A DNA stretch of 64,000 bases from Zingiber officinale. Lineage: Eukaryota > Streptophyta > Magnoliopsida > Zingiberales > Zingiberaceae. Made by a program: the position numbers and the translations under genes. The notes under the pieces are model-generated. The model saw nothing but the letters and a program-made list of their open reading frames with translations, was not told the DNA's origin and ran no database searches. Shown piece after piece: positions 1 through 9,530 of this stretch. Numbering within the stretch: the first letter of the stretch is position 1; every line of letters starts with the position of its first letter. Where the stretch lies: NCBI RefSeq assembly GCF_018446385.1, contig NC_055990.1, forward strand, positions 133,250,996-133,314,995, written 5' to 3'.

Positions 1-1897
1 CCATTCCAGTGCTATGTTATAGGGTTTGGTAAACCTTTTTCATCTAACCGTTCTAATAATCCTAATCCTAAGTATTGAGTTTGGTTTAATTAAGTTGGTT
101 GGATTATTTTTCTAGTTGCTCCCCCTAAGTCATAGCTTAGATAAGGTCTATCTAAGTAATGAATTTGACTTTTGGGAACCAAGTAGAAATTTGGTTTAAT
201 TGGTTTGGTTAGTTGTTTTGTTTAAACCCATGCTTGGACTTGACTTCTAACATTTTGACTAATTAGAGACATGCATGATTTGTTCGTTTTGTTCGGTTTA
301 TAGCCAAGCCCCGATTTGTTGTACACAGCTCGTTGCGATCCAAGTACCATATTTAGACACTTGGATCCCATTTCGAACCTTTCCAATGTTTTCTTGAGTC
401 GCTCAACTTGACCTTTCAAATCGGAATTTTCTTCCTCAAGTTTTTCAATTTGAGTAGAAGTTCCGACTTGAACTTGGTTAGTCGAGTCACTCAAGCTAAC
501 TTGTTGCTTAAGGTGGTCTATTTCCTTAAGTAACAAGTTATTTTGTTTTTCTGAATTTGTTAATTTTTTAAACAAACATTTAACTACTTTAAGTAAATTT
601 GACTGTGAATAAATCGTTACCATATTCGGATCTTTCGATCCGGGGCTTCTATCGGAATCGAGGTCGATCTCGGACTCGTATTCTTCGTCGGACTCGGACT
701 CGGAATCTTCGTTCCTTGCCATAAATGCAAGGTGACTCGAGTGCTTCGTTTGCTCCGTGTCGGATTCGTCGGAAGAGGTTTCGTCCCAAGTCGCTTGAAG
801 TGCCTTCTTCCGTCTTGTCGATTTGGGTCGTTCTTCTTTCTAATTTGGGCATTCGTTTTTGAAATACCCCTTTTTGTTGCATCCATAACAAATCATTTCT
901 GATTTGTTTTGGATCTGGTTTAGTGGAATCTTTTTGGTATTTCTTCTAAACTTTTTCTTAGTCAACAATCTTGGGACCATGTTGACTAGTTCTTCTTCGT
1001 TTGTTGAATCTGAGTCTGACTCGCTTTTAGACTCGATCTTTGTTTTTGATTTTGTCTCTTTGCTTGAACCTGCATACAAAGCAACTCCTTTCTCGACATG
1101 GCTCATGTTAGATTGCTCGTGTAATTCCAACTCGCAAAACAATTCGTCTAACTTAAGAATTGAAAGATCTTTGGAAACTTTGTATGCATCTACAATTGAT
1201 GCCCACAAAGCATTCCTCGGAAAGGCGTTCAGAGCGTACCTTATCGTGTCACGATTTTCGAGTTCGTGTCTGATCAGGTGAAGACCGTTGAGGATGTCCT
1301 TCAGTCGGGCGTGTAGTTGCGAGGCCGTCTCTCCAGGAAATATTTTTATATTAAGTAAATTATTTAAAAGAAGATCTCGTTTGTTTACCTTTGAGTCGTC
1401 GGTTCCTTCGTGTAATTTGATTAGTGAGTCCCACAAGTCTTTGGCGTTGTCGTAGGGACCAACTCGGTTCAATTCCTCCATTATGAGTCCACACTGAATG
1501 GTGTTGATCGCCTTGTAATTTAGTTGTGCCTTTTTGACCATTTGTGGAGTCCATTCTTCCGGTTCTAGAGTTGTTCCGTCCTTCGTTGGAGGAGTATAAC
1601 CTTTCAAGATTGTGAACCAGAGCTCGATGTCGGACTTCAGGAAACACTCCATTCTATTCTTCCAGTAGCTAAAGTTTTCTCCTTTGAATAGTGGAGGTCG
1701 GACCGTGCTATAGCCTTCTTGATATGAATTCGACATCCTTGCAAAGCACAGATTAAAAAAAATATTTCCAAGACTTTTGTCTTGGGATTAGTAGTGCTTG
1801 AAAAAATAGAGATAATGAAAAATATTAAAGAAATTTGAAGAAAAGAAAAGATTTTAAAGATGCTTAGAAAATCGGTTAAGAAATTTCAGAGCTAACT
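1..1897 (-). mobile_element. SIRE-like Ty1/copia element, 5' internal part
   Basis: This is the internal region of a minus-strand copia retrotransposon: leader, gag and the start of the pol polyprotein. It reads leftward from the primer-binding site at 1900-1911 and runs off the window at position 1, so integrase, RT and RNase H are not visible. The leader (1737-1897) is AT-rich. Left of 222 the frame is closed by further stops, although gag/pol-linker-like codons continue. The element's 5' LTR is the shared LTR at 1914-3500. Confidence 0.8.
222..1736 (-). pseudogene. copia gag (UBN2-type) with one in-frame TAG
   Basis: Gag forms the particle that packages element RNA. The first 298 codons (1736 to 840) start MSNSYQEGYSTVRPPLFKGE and hold the gag-polypeptide domain of plant copia elements, including an ALNAFPRNALW segment. 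They end in a zinc knuckle, CYGCNKKGYFKNEC, whose usual His is Tyr. A TAG at 840-842 ends the frame. The next ORF (722 to 222) is exactly in the same frame 39 codons later, so this is one reading frame with a single stop. The second part is Ser/Asp/Glu-rich, then a Lys/Leu-rich coiled-coil stretch. The missing His and the stop point to a dead copy; stop readthrough is possible but unsupported. Confidence 0.75.
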
Positions 1898-1899
1898 TG

Positions 1900-1911
1900 G
1901 CTCTGATACCA
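1900..1911 (-). other. primer-binding site (initiator tRNA-Met)
   Basis: On the minus strand this reads TGGTATCAGAGC, the classic 3'-end complement of initiator tRNA-Met used by plant copia elements. It lies 2 bp inside the LTR border at 1914 and fixes the direction of transcription as leftward. Confidence 0.85.
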
Positions 1912-2368
1912 ATTGATAGGATCGAGTAGCACGATAGAGGGGGGGTGAATATCGCTTCTTTTTAAAACTATTCTTTTCTTTTTAAGTCAGAATCGTGCAG
2001 CGGAAAATAAGAAAGGAGACACAATCGTTTACTTCATTCGGAGCCTAGCTCGACTCCTACTCGAAGGCCCGCGGTCCTTGACCGCACCGATGGGCAAAAC
2101 ACTATAATCCTTCTTTCCGAACTCCTCGGAAAGAAGTGAATCGTACAAGTACAGATATGTAAGATAGTAACACTTCTACTATCTTACAGAATTAAAGTGC
2201 AGTACAAAAATAAAGCTATACCGACAATTGCAAAATTTAAGTCGTAGCTCGGTCGGCAATCGGATGAAATCACTTGCAAATTTGATGAAGACTTGTAGCG
2301 TGGACAGATTGCAAACGAGCACAGGAGTTGATCAGAAAAGTTGTTACCGCCTCTGTCATCGAGCCTGG

Positions 2369-2375
2369 TTTTATA
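2369..2375 (-). promoter_or_regulatory. candidate TATA box of LTR-a
   Basis: The minus strand reads CCTATAAAACC here. It lies directly downstream of the last palindrome doublet (2391-2420), which would make the array U3 sequence. No transcript evidence is available. Confidence 0.5.
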
Positions 2376-2390
2376 GGAGTACCGAGGGTT

Positions 2391-2823
2391 CGGTCGACCG
2401 ATCCCCTGTTCGGTCGACCGAACCAGCTTTGATCACCTCCAGCTGGCAATCTGATGCTGGCTCGTAATTGTGCTTTAATTTGTCTTCAATGGTTCGGTCG
2501 ACCGAATCCTTTTATCGGTCGACCGAACAAGGTTTTTCCTTGTTCGCTGAAATCTGCCGAGATCACCCTTTAATGCTGATTAAATGTTGATTGGATCGGT
2601 CGACCGATCCTCTTGTTCGGTCGACCGATCAGCCCTTCTTTCCTTTGCTTGCTGATTCGGTGCTGATGAACTGGCTTGCTGAGTCAACAGGTTCGGTCGA
2701 CCGATCTTACTTTTCGGTCGACCGATCAAGCTTTGACCGGACTCTGGCTCAGTTCTGATCTGGACTGACTTCTGTGCTGATCTTACTTGGTTCGGTCGAC
2801 CGGTCCTCTGGTTCGGTCGACCG
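2391..2823. repeat. ten CGGTCGACCG palindromes in five doublets
   Basis: The exact 10 bp palindrome CGGTCGACCG begins at 2391, 2411, 2495, 2516, 2597, 2618, 2694, 2715, 2793 and 2814. Spacing within doublets is 20, 21, 21, 21 and 21 bp; doublets recur every 104, 102, 97 and 99 bp. The DNA between doublets is only loosely similar (GCTGAT-rich), so the palindrome is better conserved than the rest of the ~100 bp unit. Confidence 0.9.
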
Positions 2824-3500
2824 ATCCGCCTAGACCTGCAAAACAGTGTTAGAACAAAAAACACCCTGCAACACAGATGTTAGCATAACAGTATAATAAT
2901 GCATGAGTAATAAAAGAACAGTAGAACTGTTCTTGATCTCAACTTGGAAACTTTCCCGGTTTCTTTAGTTGGATCAACGACCTAAGGTTGTTCCCTCCGG
3001 GAACCTGACCTCACTGTCGCTCCTCCAGTTTGCTTACCTCAACCTACCTGCCAAATTTTGATCCTCCAGATCTAGTTTAGACTTCTCACTCAGCCTTGAT
3101 CGGCTCCCCAGGACTTTTCCTTTGATCTTCGGTCCTTCAGACCTCTCGATCACATTGCCAAGCTTCGTCTCCCCTCGACCTTCTTGGACTTTCACCTGGG
3201 TTCCACGATCTGCTAAGATTTCTCCTGCCTAGCGTCCAACTAGGTCTTTCCCGGTTGAGTAAACATTCTGCACACTCAGTAAACTTGTTAGATCACAACA
3301 AGACTTAACTTGAACCTTTGACAACATCAAAACTTAGGTTTGATTCTGGTGCAGCTTGCACCAACACTTCTTGCTAGTTGCGTCTTCTGCTCGACTTCCT
3401 ACGCTCCTAAGCTACTGCATACTTAGACACAAGGATCAAATAACAAGTAGGACCTAACTTAACTTGGTTGATCACATCAAAACAACCACGGGGTCCAACA

Positions 3501-3520
3501 ATCTCCCTCTTTTTGATGTG
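3501..3520 (-). other. polypurine tract next to LTR-a
   Basis: The minus strand reads ATCAAAAAGAGGGAGAT immediately before TGTTGGACCCC. This is the plus-strand primer of an element whose 3' LTR is LTR-a, and it resembles the tract at 22259-22271 in the plus-strand element. Confidence 0.8.
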
Positions 3521-4250
3521 CATCAATCCAAGTTCAAGTTAGGGTAAAATAACAGACAAATAGCAATTTTAAACTAACAGTTTAAGCATAAATATTGCAA
3601 TAATAGAATTTGCAACAAAAGGAAAATTTAAAAAGTTAAAATGAATTTAAAATTTTTCTTAATTCTCCTAACTCCCCCTAAACTTGTTCCTATCTCTCCC
3701 CCTTTGATCACAGTAAAAAGAATGGGGTTATAATTTTCAAGTAAAAACAAATTTTCTAAGTAGAAAAAATAATTTATTTTAAAAATAATTTCTAAGTCAA
3801 AATCATTTTCAAGTTTAAGTTTAAAATCAGTGATTTTTTAGAGTAAGATGAAACTTAAGCAGAACATTTTTAAGATAAACAAATTTCTAAGTTAGATATT
3901 TTGCAAAAAAAAATTTCTTAACTTATATTTTTAACAATTTTTCTAAGTAAAACTTTAGGTAAGAGAATTTTCTGAGTAAAAATAAATTTAAGCAATAATT
4001 TCTAATTTTCAGAAGAAATTTTAACTAATAAATGTTTAAAAACCTTTTTAAAGCATTATTTAATTTTTAATACTTTCTCAGAAAGTTAATTAAACATTTA
4101 TTTCAATATTTTGGTTTCTAGGTAGTGGCGAGGCACTAGGCCTTCTTGGTTATTGGAGTAACAACCACTTCCTTAGACAAAACCTCATAAAGAAACTCAT
4201 TGTTTAATTTTCTCGCTGTAAGCTCTAACTTTAAAAAAAACAATTTAAAG
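3521..4250 (-). other. AT-rich 3' non-coding region of SIRE-like element
   Basis: No gene is visible. The sequence is rich in TTTTCTAAGT and AAAATTTT words, like the 3' untranslated internal region at 20998-22258. Around 4085-4200 lies a block (GGCGAGGCACTAGGCCTTCT) shared with both solo LTRs near 9811 and 59691. Confidence 0.55.
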
Positions 4251-5777
4251 TAGCAAAGATTTTGGAACCCAGTATAGGTTCCTTCCTACTAGATTTTTTA
4301 AGAATTTAGGGGTACATAACTTTTGGGAACTTTTCTAAGTTGTCCCTAGTGTTTTCTAATATACCAATTTAATTTTTCATAAACTCTATGTTTTGATGTT
4401 TGGAAAACGTTTGATTTTAAGCATGCATTAGATTTTAACTTTTCAATTTGGAATTTTAATTCATCATTTTCAGATTTTATATTAACTAACATTTTATTTA
4501 AGTTAGTAATTTCTTTTTCTGATTCAGCTAAGTCTTTAGAAAGAGCTTTAATAAATTGAAACGACTGTTTAGGTTCAGAGCACGTACCTTACTTACCTTA
4601 CTTTGTGATGCTCCCCCTTCATCGTAGCTTTCCTCTTCTGATGTTCCTCCTTCTTCATTTATGCTTATTTCTGAGCTTGACTCTTCTTCTAGCTAATAGT
4701 TGGCCATCAGCGCTAGTCCCGAGAAAGCTTCGATTTCATATTCGGAGGATGTTGAATCATCCCACATGGCCTTCAAGATTTTGTGCTTGGAGGAATTTGA
4801 CTTGTACTTTACCTTCTCCTTGTCTTTTGTCTTTTGCTTTATTTTTGGGCAGTCATCCTTGATGTCCCCTTCTTCATTGCAATTGTAGCACTAGATCGTC
4901 CTTCTGTTGCACTGATGCTTTCTTGACTGTGATCAAAATTTATTAGTTTTAAGAAATTTATTGAAACGTCTTACCAGTAGCGCCGCTTCGATTTTGTCGA
5001 TCGATGCTTCGGAGTCGGGATCGTCCATCTTGGCTTGTAGGGTGATGTCGAGGTTTGACTTCACTATTTCTTTAGGCTCTGCAATTCGAGACTCGTGAAG
5101 TTCGAAGGTAGAAAATAAATTTTCTAACGTACTTACCTCAAAGTCCTTAGAGATGTAGTACACATCTACTAAGGGTACCCATTCAGGAGTTCTGGGGAAG
5201 GCGTTCAGCGCGTATCGGATCAAGTCTCGGTTTGTTACCGATTCTCCGAGGTTGTTGAGTTGAGTTATCAGCTCCTTGATCCTCGCTTGAAGTTGTGCTA
5301 CTTTCTCACCATTATTCATCCGGAGATTCGTCAGCTGAGTCCGAAGGATGTCGTGCCTTGCTAATTTCGCTTCTGAGGTGCCTTCGTGGAGCTCTAGGAA
5401 TTTTTCCCAGAGGTCTTTGGCGGAGTTGTAGCTTCCGATCCGACTTATCTCCTGGGGTAGCAGAACGTTGAGTGGTGAAATTCCGCCTTTCCGTTTGCCA
5501 CGAAATTTGCGTGCTCCTTCTTAGTCCAGTTGTATTCTTCTTTGTCTTTAGGCGCTGCATATCCATATTTCATTATTAAAAGTATATCAAATTCAGTCTT
5601 AAAGGATACCTCCATTCGGCATTTCCACGTAGCGAAGTCTCCGTCGAACTTCGGGGGATGAATGTTCGCGCCGACCATCGTCTTGATCTTTGTGCTTCTG
5701 TCGGCGGTTAGTCCTTTTGAGGCTGTCGGGCTCTGATACCACTTGATGGCGCAACGGGGCCAGCAAGAAACTTTCAA
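4251..5777 (-). pseudogene. copia gag, frameshifted; rest of pol missing
   Basis: This is the gag of the right-hand SIRE-like copy. Codons from about 5690 read VGANIHPPKFDGDF; near 5470 the frame shifts, and the gag core continues from about 5470 to 4933 (ALNAFPRTPEWVP). A zinc knuckle lies at about 4850-4895 (CYNCNEEGDIKDDC) with Asp in place of its His. After it come a coiled-coil-like Lys/Glu stretch (about 4400-4560) and a gag/pol linker ending VGRNLYWVPK near 4255. Protease, integrase, RT and RNase H are absent: the 3' non-coding region follows directly, so this is an internally deleted copy. Confidence 0.7.
5730..5741 (-). other. primer-binding site (initiator tRNA-Met)
   Basis: The minus strand reads TGGTATCAGAGC, 2 bp inside the border of LTR-b. 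It marks the 5' side of the right-hand minus-strand copy. Confidence 0.85.
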
Positions 5778-6647
5778 CTCAAAAAGATAGCAAAAATAAT
5801 AACAATAAGAAAATAAAATAAAAAGTAGGAAGACGACTCAACATTTTAATTTAGTTACAACCAAGAAGATTGTTAATCCAAGGCGGTGGAAAGCGCACTA
5901 GAAAAGTCTCTTTCTCTGAAGGCGGAGAAGCCTTTTACACACTAGAAGCTCAAACAGTTGCTAGGAATTAATTACAGAGTTGATTTGCAGTTGATTGTCT
6001 ATTTCCTAGCTCCAGGGGCCATTTTCTAGCTTCTGGAAATCTTATCTTGAGGGTTCAAGACGCCTCCAATAACCTTGAGGGTGCCTCAAGCTCGGTGAAT
6101 GGATAGAACTCTATCCGGTGCTTGAACGGTCATTTTGACCAGCTTGGAGGCACCTCAAGCAGTGTTGAAGGTGCCTCCATTGTTGAGGGTGCCTTCAACA
6201 CTTGTTGAAGGCGCCTCCAAGGTTGAGGACAGCGCAGGCGCCTTCAACACTTCATTTAAGGCTCCTGTAGCTAGCTCTTTAGCTCCTTTTGACTTCATTT
6301 CAGCTTCCGATGCTCTGATTGTTTGGGTGATTGCGGCCAACCGAAATATGGCTCACTTGAACCCAATTTTTGGCCTTCTCCTCGAGCAGGCTTTCGTCCT
6401 GGCTTCTCGTCCCTCGAACACTGCGCACGTTCTTCTCGTCCACCGGTGTACTCTTCCGCAGCTCTCTCGTCCTTCAGACGCACTGAGCCTGTCGGCTCCC
6501 TTCCCGTGCCGTCCTTCTCGCTAGCTGCGTCTTCTGCTCGACTTCTTGCGCTCCTAAGCTCCTACACACTTAGACACAGGGATCAAATAACAAGCATGAC
6601 CTAACCTAACTTGGTTGATCACATCAAAACAACCACGGGGTCCAATA
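5744..6647 (-). repeat. LTR-b, 5' LTR of right-hand SIRE-like copy (904 bp)
   Basis: In minus orientation it begins TATTGGACCCCGTGG (the TG terminus has mutated) and ends GCGCCATCA. The first ~130 bp match LTR-a closely, and the GTCGAGCAGAAGACGCAGCT stretch also matches LTR-c. It is much shorter than LTR-a, and its middle carries GGCGCC-type motifs instead of CGGTCGACCG, so the two LTRs of this copy are not a matched pair. Confidence 0.7.
6060..6268. repeat. GGCGCC-type motif doublets in LTR-b
   Basis: Degenerate GAAGGCGCCTCC-like motifs occur as pairs. C/T-GCCTC cores lie at 6061/6082, 6151/6172, 6190/6212 and 6239/6262, giving spacings of 21, 21, 22 and 23 bp. Most are imperfect palindromes around GGYGCC. 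Confidence 0.65.
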
Positions 6648-6654
6648 ATTCAAG

Positions 6655-9344
6655 CTCAATGTAATGACTATTAGGCCCAAGATAAATAAAAATAAAAGTT
6701 CTTCCACTTATATGCTTGAGTCTTCGTGTTTGTAGCATAGTAGATTATGATATGTTAACTATGATGTGTTACATAGATTAATAAATATGTAAAGCATACC
6801 TACATTCCACCTTGACCTGAAACATAAGAGTGAGATTTGTGTTAAAACGAAAATGACAAGGTCATCCTTTCAACATATTGAAAGAAGTAACAAACCACTT
6901 GACCTAATCCTCACTGACGTGTGTGACATAAAAGGTACGCCAACGCGTGGTGGTAATAAATACTTCATCACTTTCGTATATGATAACACAAAATATTGTT
7001 ATGTGTATCTTCTCAAAAGTAAGGATGAAGCTATAGAGAAATTTGCTCTCTATAAAAATGAGGTTGAAAACCAACTTAACAAAAAGATTAAGGTGGTTCG
7101 AAGTGACCAAGGTGGTGAATATGTATCACCGTTCGCTGAGTTGTGTGCTGAACATGGAATCAAACATGAAACAACATCTTCTTATATTCCTTAACAAAAT
7201 GGAGTTACTAAGCAGAAGAACTGAACTCTAAAGGAGATGATGAATGCTCTTCTATTGAGCTCTGAACTGCCTGAGTTCATGTGGGGGGAAGATGTGTTAA
7301 CAGCTAATTACCTTTTAGGTACCCCGAAAGAAAATAGATAAGAGCTCTTATGAGTTGTGGAATGGAAGACAACCGTTGTACAAATACTTACGAATGTGGG
7401 AGTGTCTTACCAAAGTATTAGTGCCTAATCTGAAAAAGATTAAGATAGGACTGAAGACTGTTGATTGCATATTTATTGGATATGCACAGAACAATAGTAC
7501 ATATCTGTTTGTTGTGTATGAATCACAAATACCAGAGATACACAAGAACTCGATAATAGAATCGAGAAATGCCTCATTATTCGAGCATGTGTTTCCGTAT
7601 AAAACCCAAGGGGATGCTAGCTCCTCAAAGCGGACATATGAAATACAAGGTAAAGATGATGATGAGTAGCTAGTGGAGGTTAAGCTTAGATGGAGCAAAA
7701 GTTCTCGTATAGAAAAATCCTATGGATCAAATTTTATCACTTTCATGTTAGAAAGTGAGCCCCAAAGTTACTCAGATGCTATAGGCTCTTCTGATGGAAC
7801 TCACTAGTGAGAGGTAATTGCATCTAAGATAGACTCTATCTTACAAAATCACACTTGGGAACTTGTGAATCTTCCTCCTGGAAGTAAACCACTATGTTGC
7901 AAGTGGATCTTCAAGAAGAAAATGAAGTCAGATGACACAATTGATAAATATAAGGCCAGATTGATAATCAAAGGATACCGACAATGAGAAGACCTTGATT
8001 ACTTTGATACGTATTCTCCGGTGTTGAGAATCACTTCCATTAGAGTATTATTATCTATTGCCGCTCTATGAAATCTAGAAATACATCAGATGGATATATA
8101 GACTGCTTTTTTAAAAGGGGATTTAGAAGAGGAAATCTACATAGAGCAACCTGAGGGGTTTTCTATGACAGGACAGGAAAACAAGATTTGTAGATTGGTG
8201 AAGTTATTATATAGTTTGAAATAAGCACCAAAGGAGTGACATGAGGAATTTGATAATGCCATGAAGGAATGTGGATTCAAAATTAATGAATGTGATAAAT
8301 GTGTCTATATGAAAACCACAGAACTATGTTATCTTGTGCCTATATGTAGATGACATTTTTATCATTGAGAGTAATAATAAGATAATCAAATACACTAAAG
8401 ATATGTTGAACACAAGATTTGACATGAAAGATATGGGCCTAAGTGATGTGATTTTAAGAATCAAAATTCTTAGAACAACAGAAGGACATGTTCTTAGTCA
8501 ATCTCATTAAGTAGACAAGATTCTTGAGAAATTCACAAAGGGTGATACTGCATTGGCACGAACGCCGATAGATATGAGTCAATATCTATCAAAAAATCAA
8601 GGTGAAAGTATCTCTCAGATAGAGTACTCTCAAGTGATTGGAAGTCTGATGTACCTGATGAATTGTACATGACCAGACTTGGCCTACGCAGTAAGTAAAC
8701 TGAGTAGATACACGAGTAATCCAGGTGTTGAGCACGGGAAAGGGATAACAAGAGAACTGCGCTATTTGAGATATACTCATGCATATGGACTGCACTATAT
8801 GAGATATCTTACTGTGATCGAAGGATATAGTGATGCTAGTTGGATATCTAACATGAAAGACTCTAAGTCTACGAGTGGATATATATTCACTCTGGGAGGT
8901 ACAGTCATTTCCTAGAAATCTTTTAAGCAAATGGTAATAACCAGATCCACAATGGAATCTAAATTTGTAGCTCTTGACAAATGCGATGAAGAGGCTAAAT
9001 GGATACGATAATTCTTAGAAGCTATTTCGAGATGGCCGAAACCTATGCCGGTAATTTGCATACATTGCGATAGTCAATCAGCAATTGGTCAGGCACAGAA
9101 CCATCTGTATAATGGTAAATCTAGGCATATATATAGTAGACATAATACCGTTAGACAACTACTCTCAACGGGAATTATCATTGTTGACTATGTGAAGTCA
9201 AAGGATAACCTAGTGGATCCGCTAATCAAGGGGTTAAATAGAGAGTTAGTTGCAAACTTATCACGAGAAATAGGCTTGATGCCGTTGTCAGAGATCAGTG
9301 CAGATGGCACCCAACCTATGTTGACTAGAGATCCCAAGAACTAG
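6655..9344 (+). pseudogene. decayed Ty1/copia pol (integrase, RT, RNase H)
   Basis: A plus-strand copia polyprotein with many stops. The integrase core lies at 6853-7194 (LTDVCD and RSDQGGEY carry the first two catalytic Asp); the third catalytic residue region reads VTKQKN, so the Glu appears replaced. RT lies at about 7880-8700, with the active-site stretch YVDDIFI at about 8340-8365 reached only after a frameshift. RNase H and the tail lie at 8679-9344 (YSDASW, STMESKF, YVKSKDNLVDP). Several stops look like transitions at expected Arg, Gln or Trp codons (8071, 8222, 8238). Gag, protease and the 5' LTR are missing; the 3' region resumes at 12149 beyond a solo LTR. Confidence 0.8.
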
Positions 9345-9383
9345 GTTCAAAGGGACAACTAATTTACACTGACTAGACAAGTG

Positions 9384-9412
9384 TGTGTGTGTGTGTTGGG
9401 GGGGGGGGGGGG
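9384..9412. repeat. (GT)n followed by poly-G
   Basis: A short GT dinucleotide run is followed by about 15 G residues just after the copia frame. Runs of this kind are prone to assembly length errors. Confidence 0.8.
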
Positions 9413-9530
9413 TTAGCCTAATAATACAGTAACTAGATCAGGGTAAGCCGATAAGCTTTTAATGATCAAGAAGAGTAGATGACTACTCTTGAGAGATCAC
9501 CTATGTGAGAAAGAAGTGGGGGCCGCTTTG

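Larger units (their letters stand above)
1914..3500 (-). repeat. LTR-a, shared SIRE-like LTR (1587 bp)
   Basis: In minus orientation the LTR begins TGTTGGACCCCGTGG and ends CCTATCA. A primer-binding site lies beyond one end (1900-1911) and a polypurine tract abuts the other (3501-3520), so the LTR has internal element sequence on both sides: 5' LTR for the left copy, 3' LTR for the right copy. Its first ~130 bp match LTR-b (5744-6647) and the start of LTR-c (12980-14092) closely; the middle differs and holds the CGGTCGACCG array. No flanking duplication is expected or seen. Confidence 0.8.

Noticed and set aside
1900..1911. tRNA-Met gene fragment
   Set aside because: It is only the 12 bp primer complement next to an LTR end, repeated at 5730 and 14095; no cloverleaf surrounds it.
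7348..7698. Minus-strand ORF opposite the copia pol
   Set aside because: The plus strand carries the recognisable copia frame (integrase to RT linker); the minus frame shows no family resemblance.
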